Shown here: in pieces, positions 53,017-62,444 of the stretch
Layout: the number at the start of each line of letters is the position of its first letter
Numbering within the stretch: position 1 is the first letter of the stretch
Assembly (NCBI RefSeq): GCF_016785085.1
Contig: NZ_JAENHO010000026.1
Span: forward strand, 18,481-82,480
Origin: Paractinoplanes lichenicola
GTDB taxonomy: Bacteria > Actinomycetota > Actinomycetes > Mycobacteriales > Micromonosporaceae
DNA: 64,000 nt
Reading direction: 5' to 3'
The notes under the pieces: model-generated
Database searches by the model: none
Told to the model about the DNA's origin: nothing
What the model saw: the letters and a program-made list of their open reading frames with translations, nothing else
Program-made: the position numbers and the translations under genes

Positions 53017-53698
53017 GCTGATAGAACCGGCTCGGGTCCTCGGCCAGCGACGCCTTCACGTGCGCACTCCACTCGTCGGCCACGACCTCGAGCCGGTTCT
53101 CCTCGATCCCGTCCAGCGCTTTACCGACAACCACGGCCGGGTCCACTTTGTCCCCCTCGTAATCGGCTGACATGTCAGTGTCCGCCGAGCCCAGATGCAG
53201 CCCGGTCACCAAAGTCCCCTGAGAGTCCAGTTCCAGCCGTACGCCGTTGGTCAGGTTCCACTCGGCGGCCTTGGCGACCCCGTACGCGTTGATCCCGTCG
53301 TAGTTGAACCACGACATCGCGGACAGCACGTTGAGGATCGCGCCCCCGCCGAGTCGTGGCGCGAACGCCCGGATCATGCCGAGCGTGCCCCAGAAATGCG
53401 TGTCCAGCTCGAGCCGGATCAGGTCGAGGTCGCCGGTCACCAGATTCGCGCCGGTTTTCAAGCCGGCGTTGTTGACCAGCAGGTTCACGTCGGTGGCAAC
53501 CTCCGCCGCGGCGGCGACCTCGGCGGGATCGGTGATGTCGAGACGCAGCGTCTCCACGCCGGGGATGTCGATCAGCTCGGGGCGACGGGCGGTGGCGTAG
53601 ACCTTGGCCGCGCCGCGCTCGAGAAGCTGCTGGGCGAAGTGCCGGCCGAGACCGCGATTAGCCCCCGTGACCAGGGCAACTGCTCCTTGAATCCGCAT
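53000..53698 (-). CDS. short-chain dehydrogenase/reductase
   Basis: The protein has 232 residues. Cofactor motif VTGANRGLGRH, NNAG, Ser in LSAMSWF and the catalytic YxxxK (AYGVAKA) are all present. NADP(H)-dependent cytoplasmic oxidoreductase. It is divergent from the MerR gene, its probable regulator, and overlaps the GH30 3' end by 17 bp. Confidence 0.9.
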   Translation of the reverse strand: MRIQGAVALVTGANRGLGRHFAQQLLERGAAKVYATARRPELIDIPGVETLRLDITDPAEVAAAAEVATDVNLLVNNAGLKTGANLVTGDLDLIRLELDTHFWGTLGMIRAFAPRLGGGAILNVLSAMSWFNYDGINAYGVAKAAEWNLTNGVRLELDSQGTLVTGLHLGSADTDMSADYEGDKVDPAVVVGKALDGIEENRLEVVADEWSAHVKASLAEDPSRFYQLSGKP

Positions 53699-53714
53699 AC
53701 CGGCTACGCTAAAA

Positions 53715-53734
53715 CCTGACGCTGACGTCAGAGG
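53715..53734. promoter_or_regulatory. palindromic operator between SDR and merR
   Basis: CCTGACG and CGTCAGAGG arms flank CTGA. On the SDR strand the site falls between TTGCCT and TAGCGT, spaced 20 bp, the long spacer typical of MerR-activated promoters. Confidence 0.55.
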
Positions 53735-53757
53735 CAAGTGTTGCGATGGAGGTCACT

Positions 53758-54126
53758 ATGCGTATCGGTGAGCTGGCCGACGAGGCCGGGGTCAGCGTGC
53801 GGGCGCTGCGCTACTACGAGGAGCAGGGGCTGCTCACAGCCGAACGCAGCGGCAGCGGGCAACGCCACTACGGCGACGCCGCGGCCGAACGGGTGCGGCT
53901 TATTCAGCTGCTCTACTCGGCCGGGCTGACCAGCCGCACGATCGCCGACCTGCTGCCGTGCGTCGACGCCAAGGTCAGCACGCCGGAGTCACGGGCCCGC
54001 CTGGCCGCGGAACGCGACCGGATCGACACCCAGATCGCGGAACTGACCAAGACGCGCGACCGTTTGGACGCGGTGATCGCCTTGTCGACCGCGCCGGAAA
54101 GCAACTGCGTGGTGGCCCTCGCCTGA
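53758..54126 (+). CDS. MerR-family transcriptional regulator
   Basis: The protein has 122 residues. N-terminal winged HTH (MRIGELADEAGVSVRALRYYEEQGLL) and the coiled-coil dimer helix (AAERDRIDTQIAELTKTRDRLD) are clear; one Cys lies near the end (SNCVV) and one in LLPCVDA, which could sense metal or oxidants. ATG 53758 follows GGAGG. It likely activates the divergent reductase. Confidence 0.88.
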   Translation: MRIGELADEAGVSVRALRYYEEQGLLTAERSGSGQRHYGDAAAERVRLIQLLYSAGLTSRTIADLLPCVDAKVSTPESRARLAAERDRIDTQIAELTKTRDRLDAVIALSTAPESNCVVALA

Positions 54127-54681
54127 GGGTGGTCGCGCCCGATCTGTCGGCATGCCTCGCTAGTGTCGGCTCCCCGCGCTCGCCTGAGGGTGGGGCGCCC
54201 TACCTGTCGGCATGCCTCGCTAGTGTCGGCTCCCCGCGCCCGTCGCTGCGCGGCTCGTCGTGACCTGGCCGCCCGCCGCCGGGACGAGGCTTGACCACGC
54301 CGGTGTTGCTCTGCGCGCCGCGGGGCGGGTTCCCTGGGGCTGCTCGCGCGGGGCGGGTGTCGCTGGGCTGCTCGCGCGCGGAGGGTGTCGCTGGGCTGCT
54401 CGCGCGCGCAGGGGTGTCGCTGGGCTGCTCGCGCGCAAGATCAGGTAGTAAAAAGGGCCCACCCGACCGGGGGACCCCCGCCCACCGCCATTCTATCGAG
54501 CCGGCCCGATCTTGGGCGCGGGCGAGATCCGCGCCTGTGGACAGGGCCGGATTGTGGATAACTCCGCGATCTAGCACACGCCGTGCTAAGGCGCAGCGAT
54601 TTGATCAGACGGCCCCCTGACGGGCGCTTTCCGACCCAAACAGCAGTTTGTCGGCTTTCACCCGCTTTACCGTGAGCGCCG
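54121..54681. repeat. repeat-rich noncoding spacer
   Basis: A 60-bp unit is tandemly duplicated (54121-54180 and 54181-54240; shared core CTGTCGGCATGCCTCGCTAG), so the merR stop region is copied. Three GGTGTCGCTGGGCTGCTCGC units follow at 54356, 54384 and 54413 (period 28/29). A GGGCCCACCCGACCGGGGG stretch and a TTATCCACA site on the minus strand (54553-54561) lie further on. No gene is supported. Confidence 0.7.
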
Positions 54682-55905
54682 ATGACTGAGACGACGACGG
54701 CCGGCGTACGCCCGGCGGCCCCCGCGGCCGTCGGCCGAGCCCTGCACTTCCGCCCCGACATCGAGGGCCTGCGCGCCGTCGCGGTTGTCCTCGTCGTGCT
54801 GTCCCACGCCGGCGTTCCGGGCGTGGTCGGCGGCTACATCGGCCTGGATGTCTTCTTCGTCATCTCCGGCTTCCTGATCACCTCGCTGATGCTGCGCGAG
54901 GTGCGCGCGACCGGCGGCCTGTCGCTGATCGACTTCTACGCCCGCCGGGCCCGGCGCCTCCTGCCCACGGCCGCGCTTGTGCTGATCACGACTTTGCTGG
55001 CGAGCTATCACTGGCTCGGCTTCCGACGCGGCGACGAGATCGCCGAGGACGTCGCCTGGTCGGCCCTGTTCGCCGCGAACTTCCGCTTCGTCGACGGCGG
55101 CATCGACCACCTGGCCTCGCAGAGCGCGGTCTCCCCGGTGCAGCATTTCTGGTCGCTGGCCGTCCTGGAGCAGTTCTCGTTCGTCTGGCCGACCGTGATC
55201 GTCCTGCTGATCTGGCTCGGCTTCCGCTGGGCCATCGGCTATTGGCTGGCCGCCGCCGTGGCCGCCTCGCTGGCCTATTCGGTCTGGTCGAGCGACACCT
55301 GGTCGTCCTTCTCCCCGGCCACCCGCGCCTGGGAGCTGGGTGCCGGATGCCTGCTGGCCCTGGTCGCGACCCGCCTCGACCGCATTCCGCACCGGGTCGC
55401 GACCGTCATGGCCGGTGTCGGCTTGTCCCTCATCGTCATCGCCGCACTCAGTTTCGACGAGACAACACCCTTCCCCGGGTACGCCGCAGGGCTGCCGGTC
55501 ATCGCGACGGTGCTGGTGCTGGCCGGCCGTGGAGATTCCGTGCTCGGCCGGCGACCCCTGCTCTGGCTGGGCCGGCGGTCGTACGCGTTCTACCTGTGGC
55601 ACTGGCCGGTGCTGATCATCGCCGAGCAGGCGTACGGGGGTCCACTGCCCGCCGGCACCCGGGCGCTGCTCGTGCTCGGGTCGCTCGGGCTGGCCGTGAT
55701 GACGTACGCCGGCCTGGAGAACCCGATCCGGCGCAGCGCTCACCTGCGCCGCTCGCACGTGCTGACCCTGTCCCTGGCCGCCTGGCTGATCGTCGCGCCG
55801 CTCGCGGTCGTGCGCTGGAAGACCTCCCATTCGCCCGCGGCCGAGCCGGGCCGGAGCGCCGAATATCAACCCCGACTAGGAGCGCCGGCGCATGCGGAGC
55901 CTTGA
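54682..55905 (+). CDS. acyltransferase-3 family membrane protein (OafA-like)
   Basis: The protein has 407 residues with about ten helices. Family residues: FRPDIEGLRAVAVVLVVLSHAG with the active His, GGYIGLDVFFVISGFLIT, FYARRARRLLPT, HFWSLAVLEQF and SYAFYLWHWP. It transfers acyl groups to a surface sugar or glycolipid. Most homologues are fused to an SGNH domain; here that is a separate gene overlapping by 14 bp. Confidence 0.9.
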   Translation: MTETTTAGVRPAAPAAVGRALHFRPDIEGLRAVAVVLVVLSHAGVPGVVGGYIGLDVFFVISGFLITSLMLREVRATGGLSLIDFYARRARRLLPTAALVLITTLLASYHWLGFRRGDEIAEDVAWSALFAANFRFVDGGIDHLASQSAVSPVQHFWSLAVLEQFSFVWPTVIVLLIWLGFRWAIGYWLAAAVAASLAYSVWSSDTWSSFSPATRAWELGAGCLLALVATRLDRIPHRVATVMAGVGLSLIVIAALSFDETTPFPGYAAGLPVIATVLVLAGRGDSVLGRRPLLWLGRRSYAFYLWHWPVLIIAEQAYGGPLPAGTRALLVLGSLGLAVMTYAGLENPIRRSAHLRRSHVLTLSLAAWLIVAPLAVVRWKTSHSPAAEPGRSAEYQPRLGAPAHAEP

Positions 55906-56875
55906 ATTGACCCGTACGGTCCGCCTCTCGCTGCTGGTGGCGGTGCTCTCGGTGCTGGCCGGGTGCGCCGCCGCGGTGCCGCCGCCCCCGCGCGTCGCCG
56001 AGAAGCCGCCCGCGCCCAAGGTCGAGCTGGCCACCGTGCTGGCCGCCGTGGCCAAGGCCTCGAGCGTGCGCGTGCTGCCCGCGGACCTGACGCCCTCGCT
56101 GGCCACCAGCGGCGACGACATCGGCTTCGACAATGAGCGGTGTGAGGCGGGGCCGAGGGCCGACCGGATCGATGCCTGCGTCTTCGGCGATCGGGCCGCC
56201 GCCACCGACGTCGTGCTCTACGGCGACTCGCACGCCGGGATGTGGCTCCCGGCGCTGGCCGAGATCGCCGATCGGTTGCACTGGCGGCTGCAGTTCTATG
56301 GCAAGCCGGGCTGCCCGGCGCTGCCGATCACCGTCTGGAACCAGCAGGAGCGGCGCCCCTTCGGCGAGTGCGCCCGGTTCCGTGACTTCGTGACCGGGCA
56401 GGTCGCGGTCACCCGCCCGGAGCTGGTGATCGTGACGAACGGGAGCTTCTCGCAGAAGCGCGGCCCCGACCAGCTGATCACGGCCGCCGACTGGTCCGCC
56501 GGCCTCACCCAGACCCTGCGTACGCTGCGGCGATCGGCCGGGAGCGTGGTGGTGCTGGGCACCATCCCGGTGCTCGACGCGAGCGCGCCGGAGTGTCTGG
56601 CAGCCCATCAGCGCGACATCGCGGCCTGCTCGACCCCGCGCAAGGTCGCCACCGCCCGTACGTGGAACGCCGCCGATCAGACCGCGGCCGCGGCGACCGG
56701 CTCGGGCTACATCTCCGTGCTGCCGTGGCTGTGCACGGCCACCTGCCCGGCGGTGATCGGCAACGTCACGGTCTACCGCAACCGGTTCTATCTGAGCGGC
56801 ACGTACGCGCGCATGCTGAACGGCGTCCTCGAGGATGCGCTGCTGGAGCGCTTCCCCTCGAACGCCGTTCCGTAA
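55892..56875 (+). CDS. SGNH-hydrolase-type lipoprotein
   Basis: The protein has 327 residues: signal peptide with lipobox LAGC (Cys 25), Pro-rich linker, then an SGNH domain with the nucleophile Ser in VLYGDSHAGMW, VIVTNGSFS and cysteines in CPA/CTATC pairs. It should be the transfer or esterase half belonging to the overlapping acyltransferase. Confidence 0.82.
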   Translation: MRSLELTRTVRLSLLVAVLSVLAGCAAAVPPPPRVAEKPPAPKVELATVLAAVAKASSVRVLPADLTPSLATSGDDIGFDNERCEAGPRADRIDACVFGDRAAATDVVLYGDSHAGMWLPALAEIADRLHWRLQFYGKPGCPALPITVWNQQERRPFGECARFRDFVTGQVAVTRPELVIVTNGSFSQKRGPDQLITAADWSAGLTQTLRTLRRSAGSVVVLGTIPVLDASAPECLAAHQRDIAACSTPRKVATARTWNAADQTAAAATGSGYISVLPWLCTATCPAVIGNVTVYRNRFYLSGTYARMLNGVLEDALLERFPSNAVP

Positions 56876-56882
56876 AGCTTGA

Positions 56883-57398
56883 TCAGCGGCGGCGGCGACG
56901 CCGGAGCAGCGTGGCCGCCGCCGCAGCGACCGCCAGCACGGCTGCGCCGGCCACGGCCATCGGCACCGGACGGCGGCCGCGGACGACACCGTCGGGATCC
57001 GTGCGACCGACGAGCTGGTCCTTCGTCACGGCCGCGTGCTCGGCGACCCGGGACGCGGTCTCGGCCGTCGACTGCTTGACGTGCGCGAGGCTGTCGGCCG
57101 CCGCGTGCGTCTTCTCGGCGGCAACCTCCTTCACCTGCGCGGCCTTCTCGGCGGCGACTTCCTTGACCTGCGCCGTCTTCTCGGCCGTGACTTCCTTGAC
57201 CTGCGCCGTCTTCTCGGCCGCGGCCTCCTTGACCTGGGCGGCCTTGTCCGCGGCGGCCTGCTTCTTCTCGGTCACCGCGTTCTTGACCTGGGCCTTCACG
57301 TCGGCCTTGGCGGCCAGGGCGGACGCCGTCTCGGCGAGCTCGGCCCGGGTCTCGGCGATGTCCTCGCGCACTTCGTCGCGCGACCTGGTGTCACTCAT
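56883..57398 (-). CDS. DUF3618-type coiled-coil membrane protein
   Basis: The protein has 171 residues. SRDEVREDIAETRAELAET is the DUF3618 signature. Residues 38-110 are regular AAEKTAQVKEV-type 11-residue repeats (LEA/apolipoprotein-like amphipathic helix), followed by a C-terminal membrane helix and a RRRRRR tail. ATGA overlap with the holin-like gene. Probably membrane-bound structural or stress protein. Confidence 0.8.
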   Translation of the reverse strand: MSDTRSRDEVREDIAETRAELAETASALAAKADVKAQVKNAVTEKKQAAADKAAQVKEAAAEKTAQVKEVTAEKTAQVKEVAAEKAAQVKEVAAEKTHAAADSLAHVKQSTAETASRVAEHAAVTKDQLVGRTDPDGVVRGRRPVPMAVAGAAVLAVAAAAATLLRRRRRR

Positions 57399-57805
57399 GA
57401 GTGCCGTCCCTCCTGAAAGGCCGTCTTCACAGCCTCCACGTCACGCTTGCCGCTCTCCATCGCCTCGATCGGCTCCGGCGGCACCGCCTGCTTCACCTGG
57501 TTCTTGCCGATCAGCGCCGCGATGCCGGCCGTGGCGAACAGCGCGACCGTCACGATCAGCGCGGCCGCCCACACGGGCAGAACCAGGGCCAGCAGGGCGC
57601 CGATCGTCACGAACAGCGCGCCCAGCCCGTACAGGGCGATCACGCCCGCGCCGCCGAGCAGTCCGGCGCCGGTGCCCGCGCGCTTGCCCTTCTCGACCAT
57701 CTCCATCCGGGCCAGCGTCAACTCGTCCCGGACCAGCGTCGACACCTGCTCGCTCAACTGGTTGACCAGCTGGCCGACCGGTTGTTGCTCGGTGTGCGTC
57801 GTCAT
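57395..57805 (-). CDS. phage-holin-family (DUF1469-like) membrane protein
   Basis: The protein has 136 residues: an N-terminal helix (LVNQLSEQVSTLVRDELTLARMEM) and two membrane helices (about 47-73 and 78-99). This is the YqjE/Holin_3_6-like family found beside DUF3618 genes in actinomycetes. It is not a phage gene here. Confidence 0.82.
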   Translation of the reverse strand: MTTHTEQQPVGQLVNQLSEQVSTLVRDELTLARMEMVEKGKRAGTGAGLLGGAGVIALYGLGALFVTIGALLALVLPVWAAALIVTVALFATAGIAALIGKNQVKQAVPPEPIEAMESGKRDVEAVKTAFQEGRHS

Positions 57806-57871
57806 CAGTGAGCTCCCTTCGTCTGAAGCTCACATACCCGTCGGCGGCCGTGATAACCGCAGCTCAGCGGC

Positions 57872-58486
57872 TTATGCCCCGATCTCACTCACCTGAGCGA
57901 AGGGGCGGTCGTTGTGCCAGGTGGCGTGAATGATGAAGCTGTGGCCGGTCTCGTTGAAGTAGACGGCCAGGTTGTCCGGGGTGTCCTGCACCTTCTGCAC
58001 CTGCCACCCGTCGGCCGGGGTGGCGGTCACCAGCTGCACGACCGCGTCGGAGGTCATCCGGATCACCGCCTGCCCGCCCTCGACCCGGAACGACCGTACG
58101 TAGGTGCGCTTGCCGTCGTCGGCGGTGGTGACCGTCCACCCGTCCTCGGTGGTGGTCGGCGGGGTGGTGTTGTTCGCGGGCGGCTTCGGCGCGGTGGTCG
58201 TCGGCCGCGGTGGCGCGGTGGTGGCCGTCGTACGGGTCTCGGTCGGCCGCGGCCGGGTGGCCGTGCCGCGGCCGGGCGACGGCGTGGTGCTCGCCGGTGC
58301 CGGAGTCGTCGCGCTCGGTAGCGGCACCGGGAAGTCGCTCGCATCGGAGGCGGGCAGCTGCGCCAGCGCCCTGTCCTCGGGCGCGTTGGTGCGCAGCACC
58401 GGCAGCAGGGCTACCGAGGCCAGCACGATGCTTGTCGCGGTGGCGGCCAGCCACCCCGCGATCGGCGTCCACCGGGAAGATCGCAC
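57872..58486 (-). CDS. anchored protein with Thr/Pro-rich linker
   Basis: The protein has 204 residues: one N-terminal helix (about 8-30), a Thr/Pro linker to about 115 and a small beta-rich domain (DGWTVTTADDGKRTYVRSF). Extracellular. GTG start, divergent from the OmpR-type regulator. Family unknown. Confidence 0.65.
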   Translation of the reverse strand: MRSSRWTPIAGWLAATATSIVLASVALLPVLRTNAPEDRALAQLPASDASDFPVPLPSATTPAPASTTPSPGRGTATRPRPTETRTTATTAPPRPTTTAPKPPANNTTPPTTTEDGWTVTTADDGKRTYVRSFRVEGGQAVIRMTSDAVVQLVTATPADGWQVQKVQDTPDNLAVYFNETGHSFIIHATWHNDRPFAQVSEIGA

Positions 58487-58522
58487 GAAGACATCGTCTC
58501 ATCTGCCCCTATGGTGTACGCC

Positions 58523-59205
<683 letters not shown>

Positions 59206-59209
<4 letters not shown>

Positions 59210-60507
59210 GGTGGGCGCTCAACCGGCTCGCCCTCGCGATCACGTCGATGGTGGCCCTGGCCTTCCTGGTGCCGCTGGCCGTGGCGACCCGGCAGATTGC
59301 CCACGACCGGGCCGTGAGCGACGCCCGCCAGCAGGCCACCTCGCTGGTCACCGTGCTCGGCGTCGACGCCGACCCCACCCTGCTGACCAACGCGGTGGCC
59401 AGCACGACCGCGGGCAGTGAGGGCCGGCTCGCGGTGCACCTGCCCGACTTCGCCGCGATCGGGGTCTCGCACACGTCCGAGGCCCAGATCACGATCGCCT
59501 CCCAGGATCGCCGGTCGGCCCTGGCCCCCGTCGACGGCGGCGTCGTCTACCTGCAGCCGACCGTGCTCACCGACGGCCGTACGGTGATCGTCGAAGTTTT
59601 TGTGCCCGACGGCGAGCTGACCCGCGGGGTGTGGGCGGCCTGGTTCGTGCTCGGCGGGCTCGCGATCGGCCTGGTCGCCGGGTCGATCGTCTTCGCCGAC
59701 CGGCTCGGCAGCAGGCTCGTGCGGGCCACCCGGGAGTTGTCCTCCTCGGCCCGCCGCCTGGGCGCCGGCGAGCTCACGACCAGGGTCGAGCCGGACGGGC
59801 CGCGCGAGCTGCGGGACGCGGCGTACGCGTTCAACACGATGGCCGACGACCTGAGCAGCCTGCTCGAGCGCGAACGGGAACTGGCCGCCGACCTGTCCCA
59901 CCGGCTGCGCACCCCGCTGACCGCGCTGCGGCTGGACGCCGAGGCGATGCCGCCCGGCCCGATCGGCGAGCGCATGCGCCAGGCCTGCGACCTGCTCGAC
60001 GAGGAGCTCGAGGCGATCATCAAGGGCGCCCGGCTCGGTGTGGCCGCCCGCGGCAAGGAGCAGACCGACCTGGTCGAGGTGCTGGCCGACCGGCTCGCAT
60101 TCTGGTCGGTGCTGGCCGAGGATCAGGAACGGCCGTGGCAGGTCGTCGGCGGTGACGAGCCGGTGCTGCTGCCGATCCCGCGCAGCGAGCTGATCGGCGT
60201 GGTCGACGCGATGCTCGGCAACGTCTTCTCGCACACCCCCGAACGGGTCGCGTTCCGGGTCAGCGTCTCGGCCGCGGGCCTGCTCGTCGACGACGCCGGC
60301 CCGGGCATCGCCGACCCCGCCAAGGCCGTGCAGCGCGGGGTCAGCGGGGCCGGCTCGACGGGGCTCGGCCTCGACATCGTGCGCCGCGCGGCCGAACAGG
60401 CGGGCGGCGAGATGGTGATCGCCCGCAGCCCGCTCGGCGGCGCCCGCGTCGGGATCTATCTGCAGACGCCGGCCCGTCCCCGCCGGAGCCGGCGCGCGGT
60501 TTCATGA
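59206..60507 (+). CDS. sensor histidine kinase
   Basis: The protein has 433 residues: two membrane helices (about 8-28 and 142-164), an extracellular sensor part, HAMP, HisKA (ADLSHRLRTPLTAL) and HATPase (MLGNVFSHTP, DDAGPGIADP, GLGLDIVRRAAEQAGG). It pairs with the OmpR-type regulator. The oxidase/DUF305 genes lie 92 bp downstream. Confidence 0.92.
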
Positions 60508-60599
60508 TTGTTTTCGGGGCCTTTAAGGCTCCGTTATGGAAACCCTCCGTAGCTTCTCCGCCGTAACTGCCGCAACGAGACAGTACGGAGTGAGCCGAC

Positions 60600-61403
60600 A
60601 TGCGCAGGAAGATCGCCTACCCCCTGGTCGCCCTCGGAATGACAGCGGGCACAACCTTGGGAGTCGTCTCGCCGGCGTCGGCCCACGGCTACGTGTCGTC
60701 CCCGCCCAGCCGTCAGGCGCTGTGCGCGTCGGGCGCCGTCGCCAACTGCGGGCAGATCCAGTTCGAGCCGCAGAGCGTCGAGGGCCCCAAGGGCCTGAAG
60801 TCCTGCGACGGCGGGGTGGCCGGGTTCTCCGTGCTGGCCGACGAGTCGCGCAACTGGCCGGCCAAGGCGGTCGGCTCCACGGTGGACTTCAGCTGGGTGC
60901 TCACGGCCCGCCACCGCACCTCGACGTGGGAATACTTCATCGGCGGCACGCGAGTCGCCTCGATCGACGACGGCGGCGCGCAGCCGGCCGCGGTGGTCAA
61001 CCACAAGATCGACCTCAGCAAGTTCCCGGGCCGCCAGAAGGTGCTGGCCGTGTGGAACATCGCCGACACCGGGAACGCCTTCTACAACTGCGTCGACCTG
61101 AACGTGGGCGGCGGCTCCTCCGGCGGCGGCAACACCCCGACTCAGCCCCCGGCCACCACCCCGCCGACCAAGGCGCCGACGACTCCGCCGACCGCCGCTC
61201 CCACCACCCCGCCGACCAAGGCGCCCACGACTCCGCCGGCCGCGCCGCCGGCCGCCGGTGGCACCTGGGCCGCCGGCACGGCCTACAAGACCGGTGACGT
61301 GGTGACCTTCAACGGCAAGAAGTTCCAGTGCCGCCAGTCGCACAGCGCGATCAACAGCTGGGAGCCGTCGGTCTACACCCTCGCGCTCTGGCTCCCGCTG
61401 TGA
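60600..61403 (+). CDS. AA10 lytic polysaccharide monooxygenase with CBM5/12
   Basis: The protein has 267 residues. Signal peptidase cleavage after SPASA leaves His 29 (HGYVSSPPSR) as N-terminal copper ligand; His 105 (TARHRTSTWEYFI) is the second histidine-brace residue. A Thr/Pro linker (about 177-220) leads to a chitin/cellulose-binding CBM5/12 (GTWAAGTAYKTGD... SWEPSVY). It oxidises chitin or cellulose outside the cell. The stop overlaps the DUF305 start (GTGA). GGAG precedes the ATG. Confidence 0.93.
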   Translation: MRRKIAYPLVALGMTAGTTLGVVSPASAHGYVSSPPSRQALCASGAVANCGQIQFEPQSVEGPKGLKSCDGGVAGFSVLADESRNWPAKAVGSTVDFSWVLTARHRTSTWEYFIGGTRVASIDDGGAQPAAVVNHKIDLSKFPGRQKVLAVWNIADTGNAFYNCVDLNVGGGSSGGGNTPTQPPATTPPTKAPTTPPTAAPTTPPTKAPTTPPAAPPAAGGTWAAGTAYKTGDVVTFNGKKFQCRQSHSAINSWEPSVYTLALWLPL

Positions 61404-62008
61404 AGCGCCGCCTGATCGCCGTCGCCCTGGTCGCCCCCTTCCTGCTCGGCGCCTGCGGCACCGCACGCGATGCGGCCGACCCGGCCCCGGCCGGCAAGGC
61501 GACGGTGGCCACCGAGGCAGTCGCCGAGATCAAGGCCGGCGACGACCACAACGACACCGACGTCATGTTCCTGCAGATGATGATCTTCCATCAGAAGCAG
61601 GGCCTGCAGATGACGACGACGGCCGCTCAGCGGGCCAAGAGCCCCGAGCTCAAAACCTTGGCCCAGGCCATCCAGGCCACCGAGAAGGACGAGCTCGCGA
61701 TGGTCGAGTCCTGGCTGAAGAGCTGGGGCAAGAGCACCGAGGTCGACAAGGCCCCCAGCCTGCACGCCGACCACGGCGGCCTACCCGGCACCGGCGCGGC
61801 CGAGATCAAGGCCCTGACCACGGTCAAGGCAGCCTCGTTCGACACCGCCTTCCTCAACCTCTTCCTCGCCCACCAGCACCAGGCGATGGAGATGTCGAAA
61901 ATCGAGAAGACCGGCGGCAAGAACGAGGAAACAAAGAAGTTCGCCGAGCGCGTGCAACAGTCCCGCCAGGGCGAGATCCAGCAAATGCTCAAGCTGATGA
62001 ACGGCTAA
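61400..62008 (+). CDS. DUF305 lipoprotein, possibly copper-binding
   Basis: The protein has 202 residues: lipobox LLGAC (Cys 19), then a helical DUF305 domain with repeated Met/His motifs (DVMFLQMMIFHQKQGLQM, FLAHQHQAMEM). DUF305 members such as cyanobacterial CopM bind copper. Translational coupling to the copper-dependent oxidase suggests copper delivery or protection; this is inference. Confidence 0.85.
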   Translation: MKRRLIAVALVAPFLLGACGTARDAADPAPAGKATVATEAVAEIKAGDDHNDTDVMFLQMMIFHQKQGLQMTTTAAQRAKSPELKTLAQAIQATEKDELAMVESWLKSWGKSTEVDKAPSLHADHGGLPGTGAAEIKALTTVKAASFDTAFLNLFLAHQHQAMEMSKIEKTGGKNEETKKFAERVQQSRQGEIQQMLKLMNG

Positions 62009-62020
62009 AAATTTCAAACT

Positions 62021-62055
62021 CCGAAAGGGCGGCCTGGCGGGGCCGCCCTTTTCGG
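62021..62055 (+). terminator. intrinsic terminator after DUF305 gene
   Basis: AAAGGGCGGCC pairs with GGCCGCCCTTT across a 6-nt loop and ends in TTTT. Confidence 0.85.
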
Positions 62056-62067
62056 CGTTTACGATCC

Positions 62068-62442
62068 ATGACCATGACTTCAGTGGTCTACAACATCGCC
62101 ATCGACTGCGCCGACCCGTACGCCCTAGCCACCTTCTGGAGCGCAGCCACCGGCGACCCGCTGAACGTGGACGACCACCCGGGCGACCCGGTAGCCGTGG
62201 TGACGATGAAGAACGGGGTCAACCTGTACTTCGCCCAGGTCCCCGAACCCAAGGCCGGCAAGAACGGCCTGCACCTCTGCCTACGCCCCACCGAACGCCG
62301 CGACGAAGAGGTCGACCGCCTGCTCGCCCTGGGCGCAACGCTCCACAACGACCGCCGCGACCCGGACGGCACCGGCTGGGCAGTACTGACCGACCCAGAG
62401 GGCAACGAGTTCTGCGTCCTACGGAGCACGTCAGAGCTGTAG
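62068..62442 (+). CDS. VOC-family protein
   Basis: The protein has 124 residues with the vicinal-oxygen-chelate pattern: NIAIDCADPYALATFWSAATG at the start and LTDPEGNEFCVL at the end. The DPEGNEF end is the Glu-containing metal strand. Substrate unknown. Its stop is two bases from that of the convergent HNH gene. Confidence 0.8.
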   Translation: MTMTSVVYNIAIDCADPYALATFWSAATGDPLNVDDHPGDPVAVVTMKNGVNLYFAQVPEPKAGKNGLHLCLRPTERRDEEVDRLLALGATLHNDRRDPDGTGWAVLTDPEGNEFCVLRSTSEL

Positions 62443-62444
62443 CT

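Noticed and set aside
54536..54561. Two DnaA-box-like sites (one perfect TTATCCACA) near 54.5 kb
   Set aside because: Only two sites, no dnaA or dnaN nearby and no AT-rich unwinding region, so a replication origin is not supported.
54200..54577. 125-codon minus-strand frame with AREQPSDT repeats
   Set aside because: It is produced by the tandem repeats in the spacer, has no ribosome site and no family.
57395..57805. Holin-like gene as sign of a prophage
   Set aside because: No phage structural, lysis or integrase genes are nearby; this family is a common chromosomal neighbour of DUF3618.
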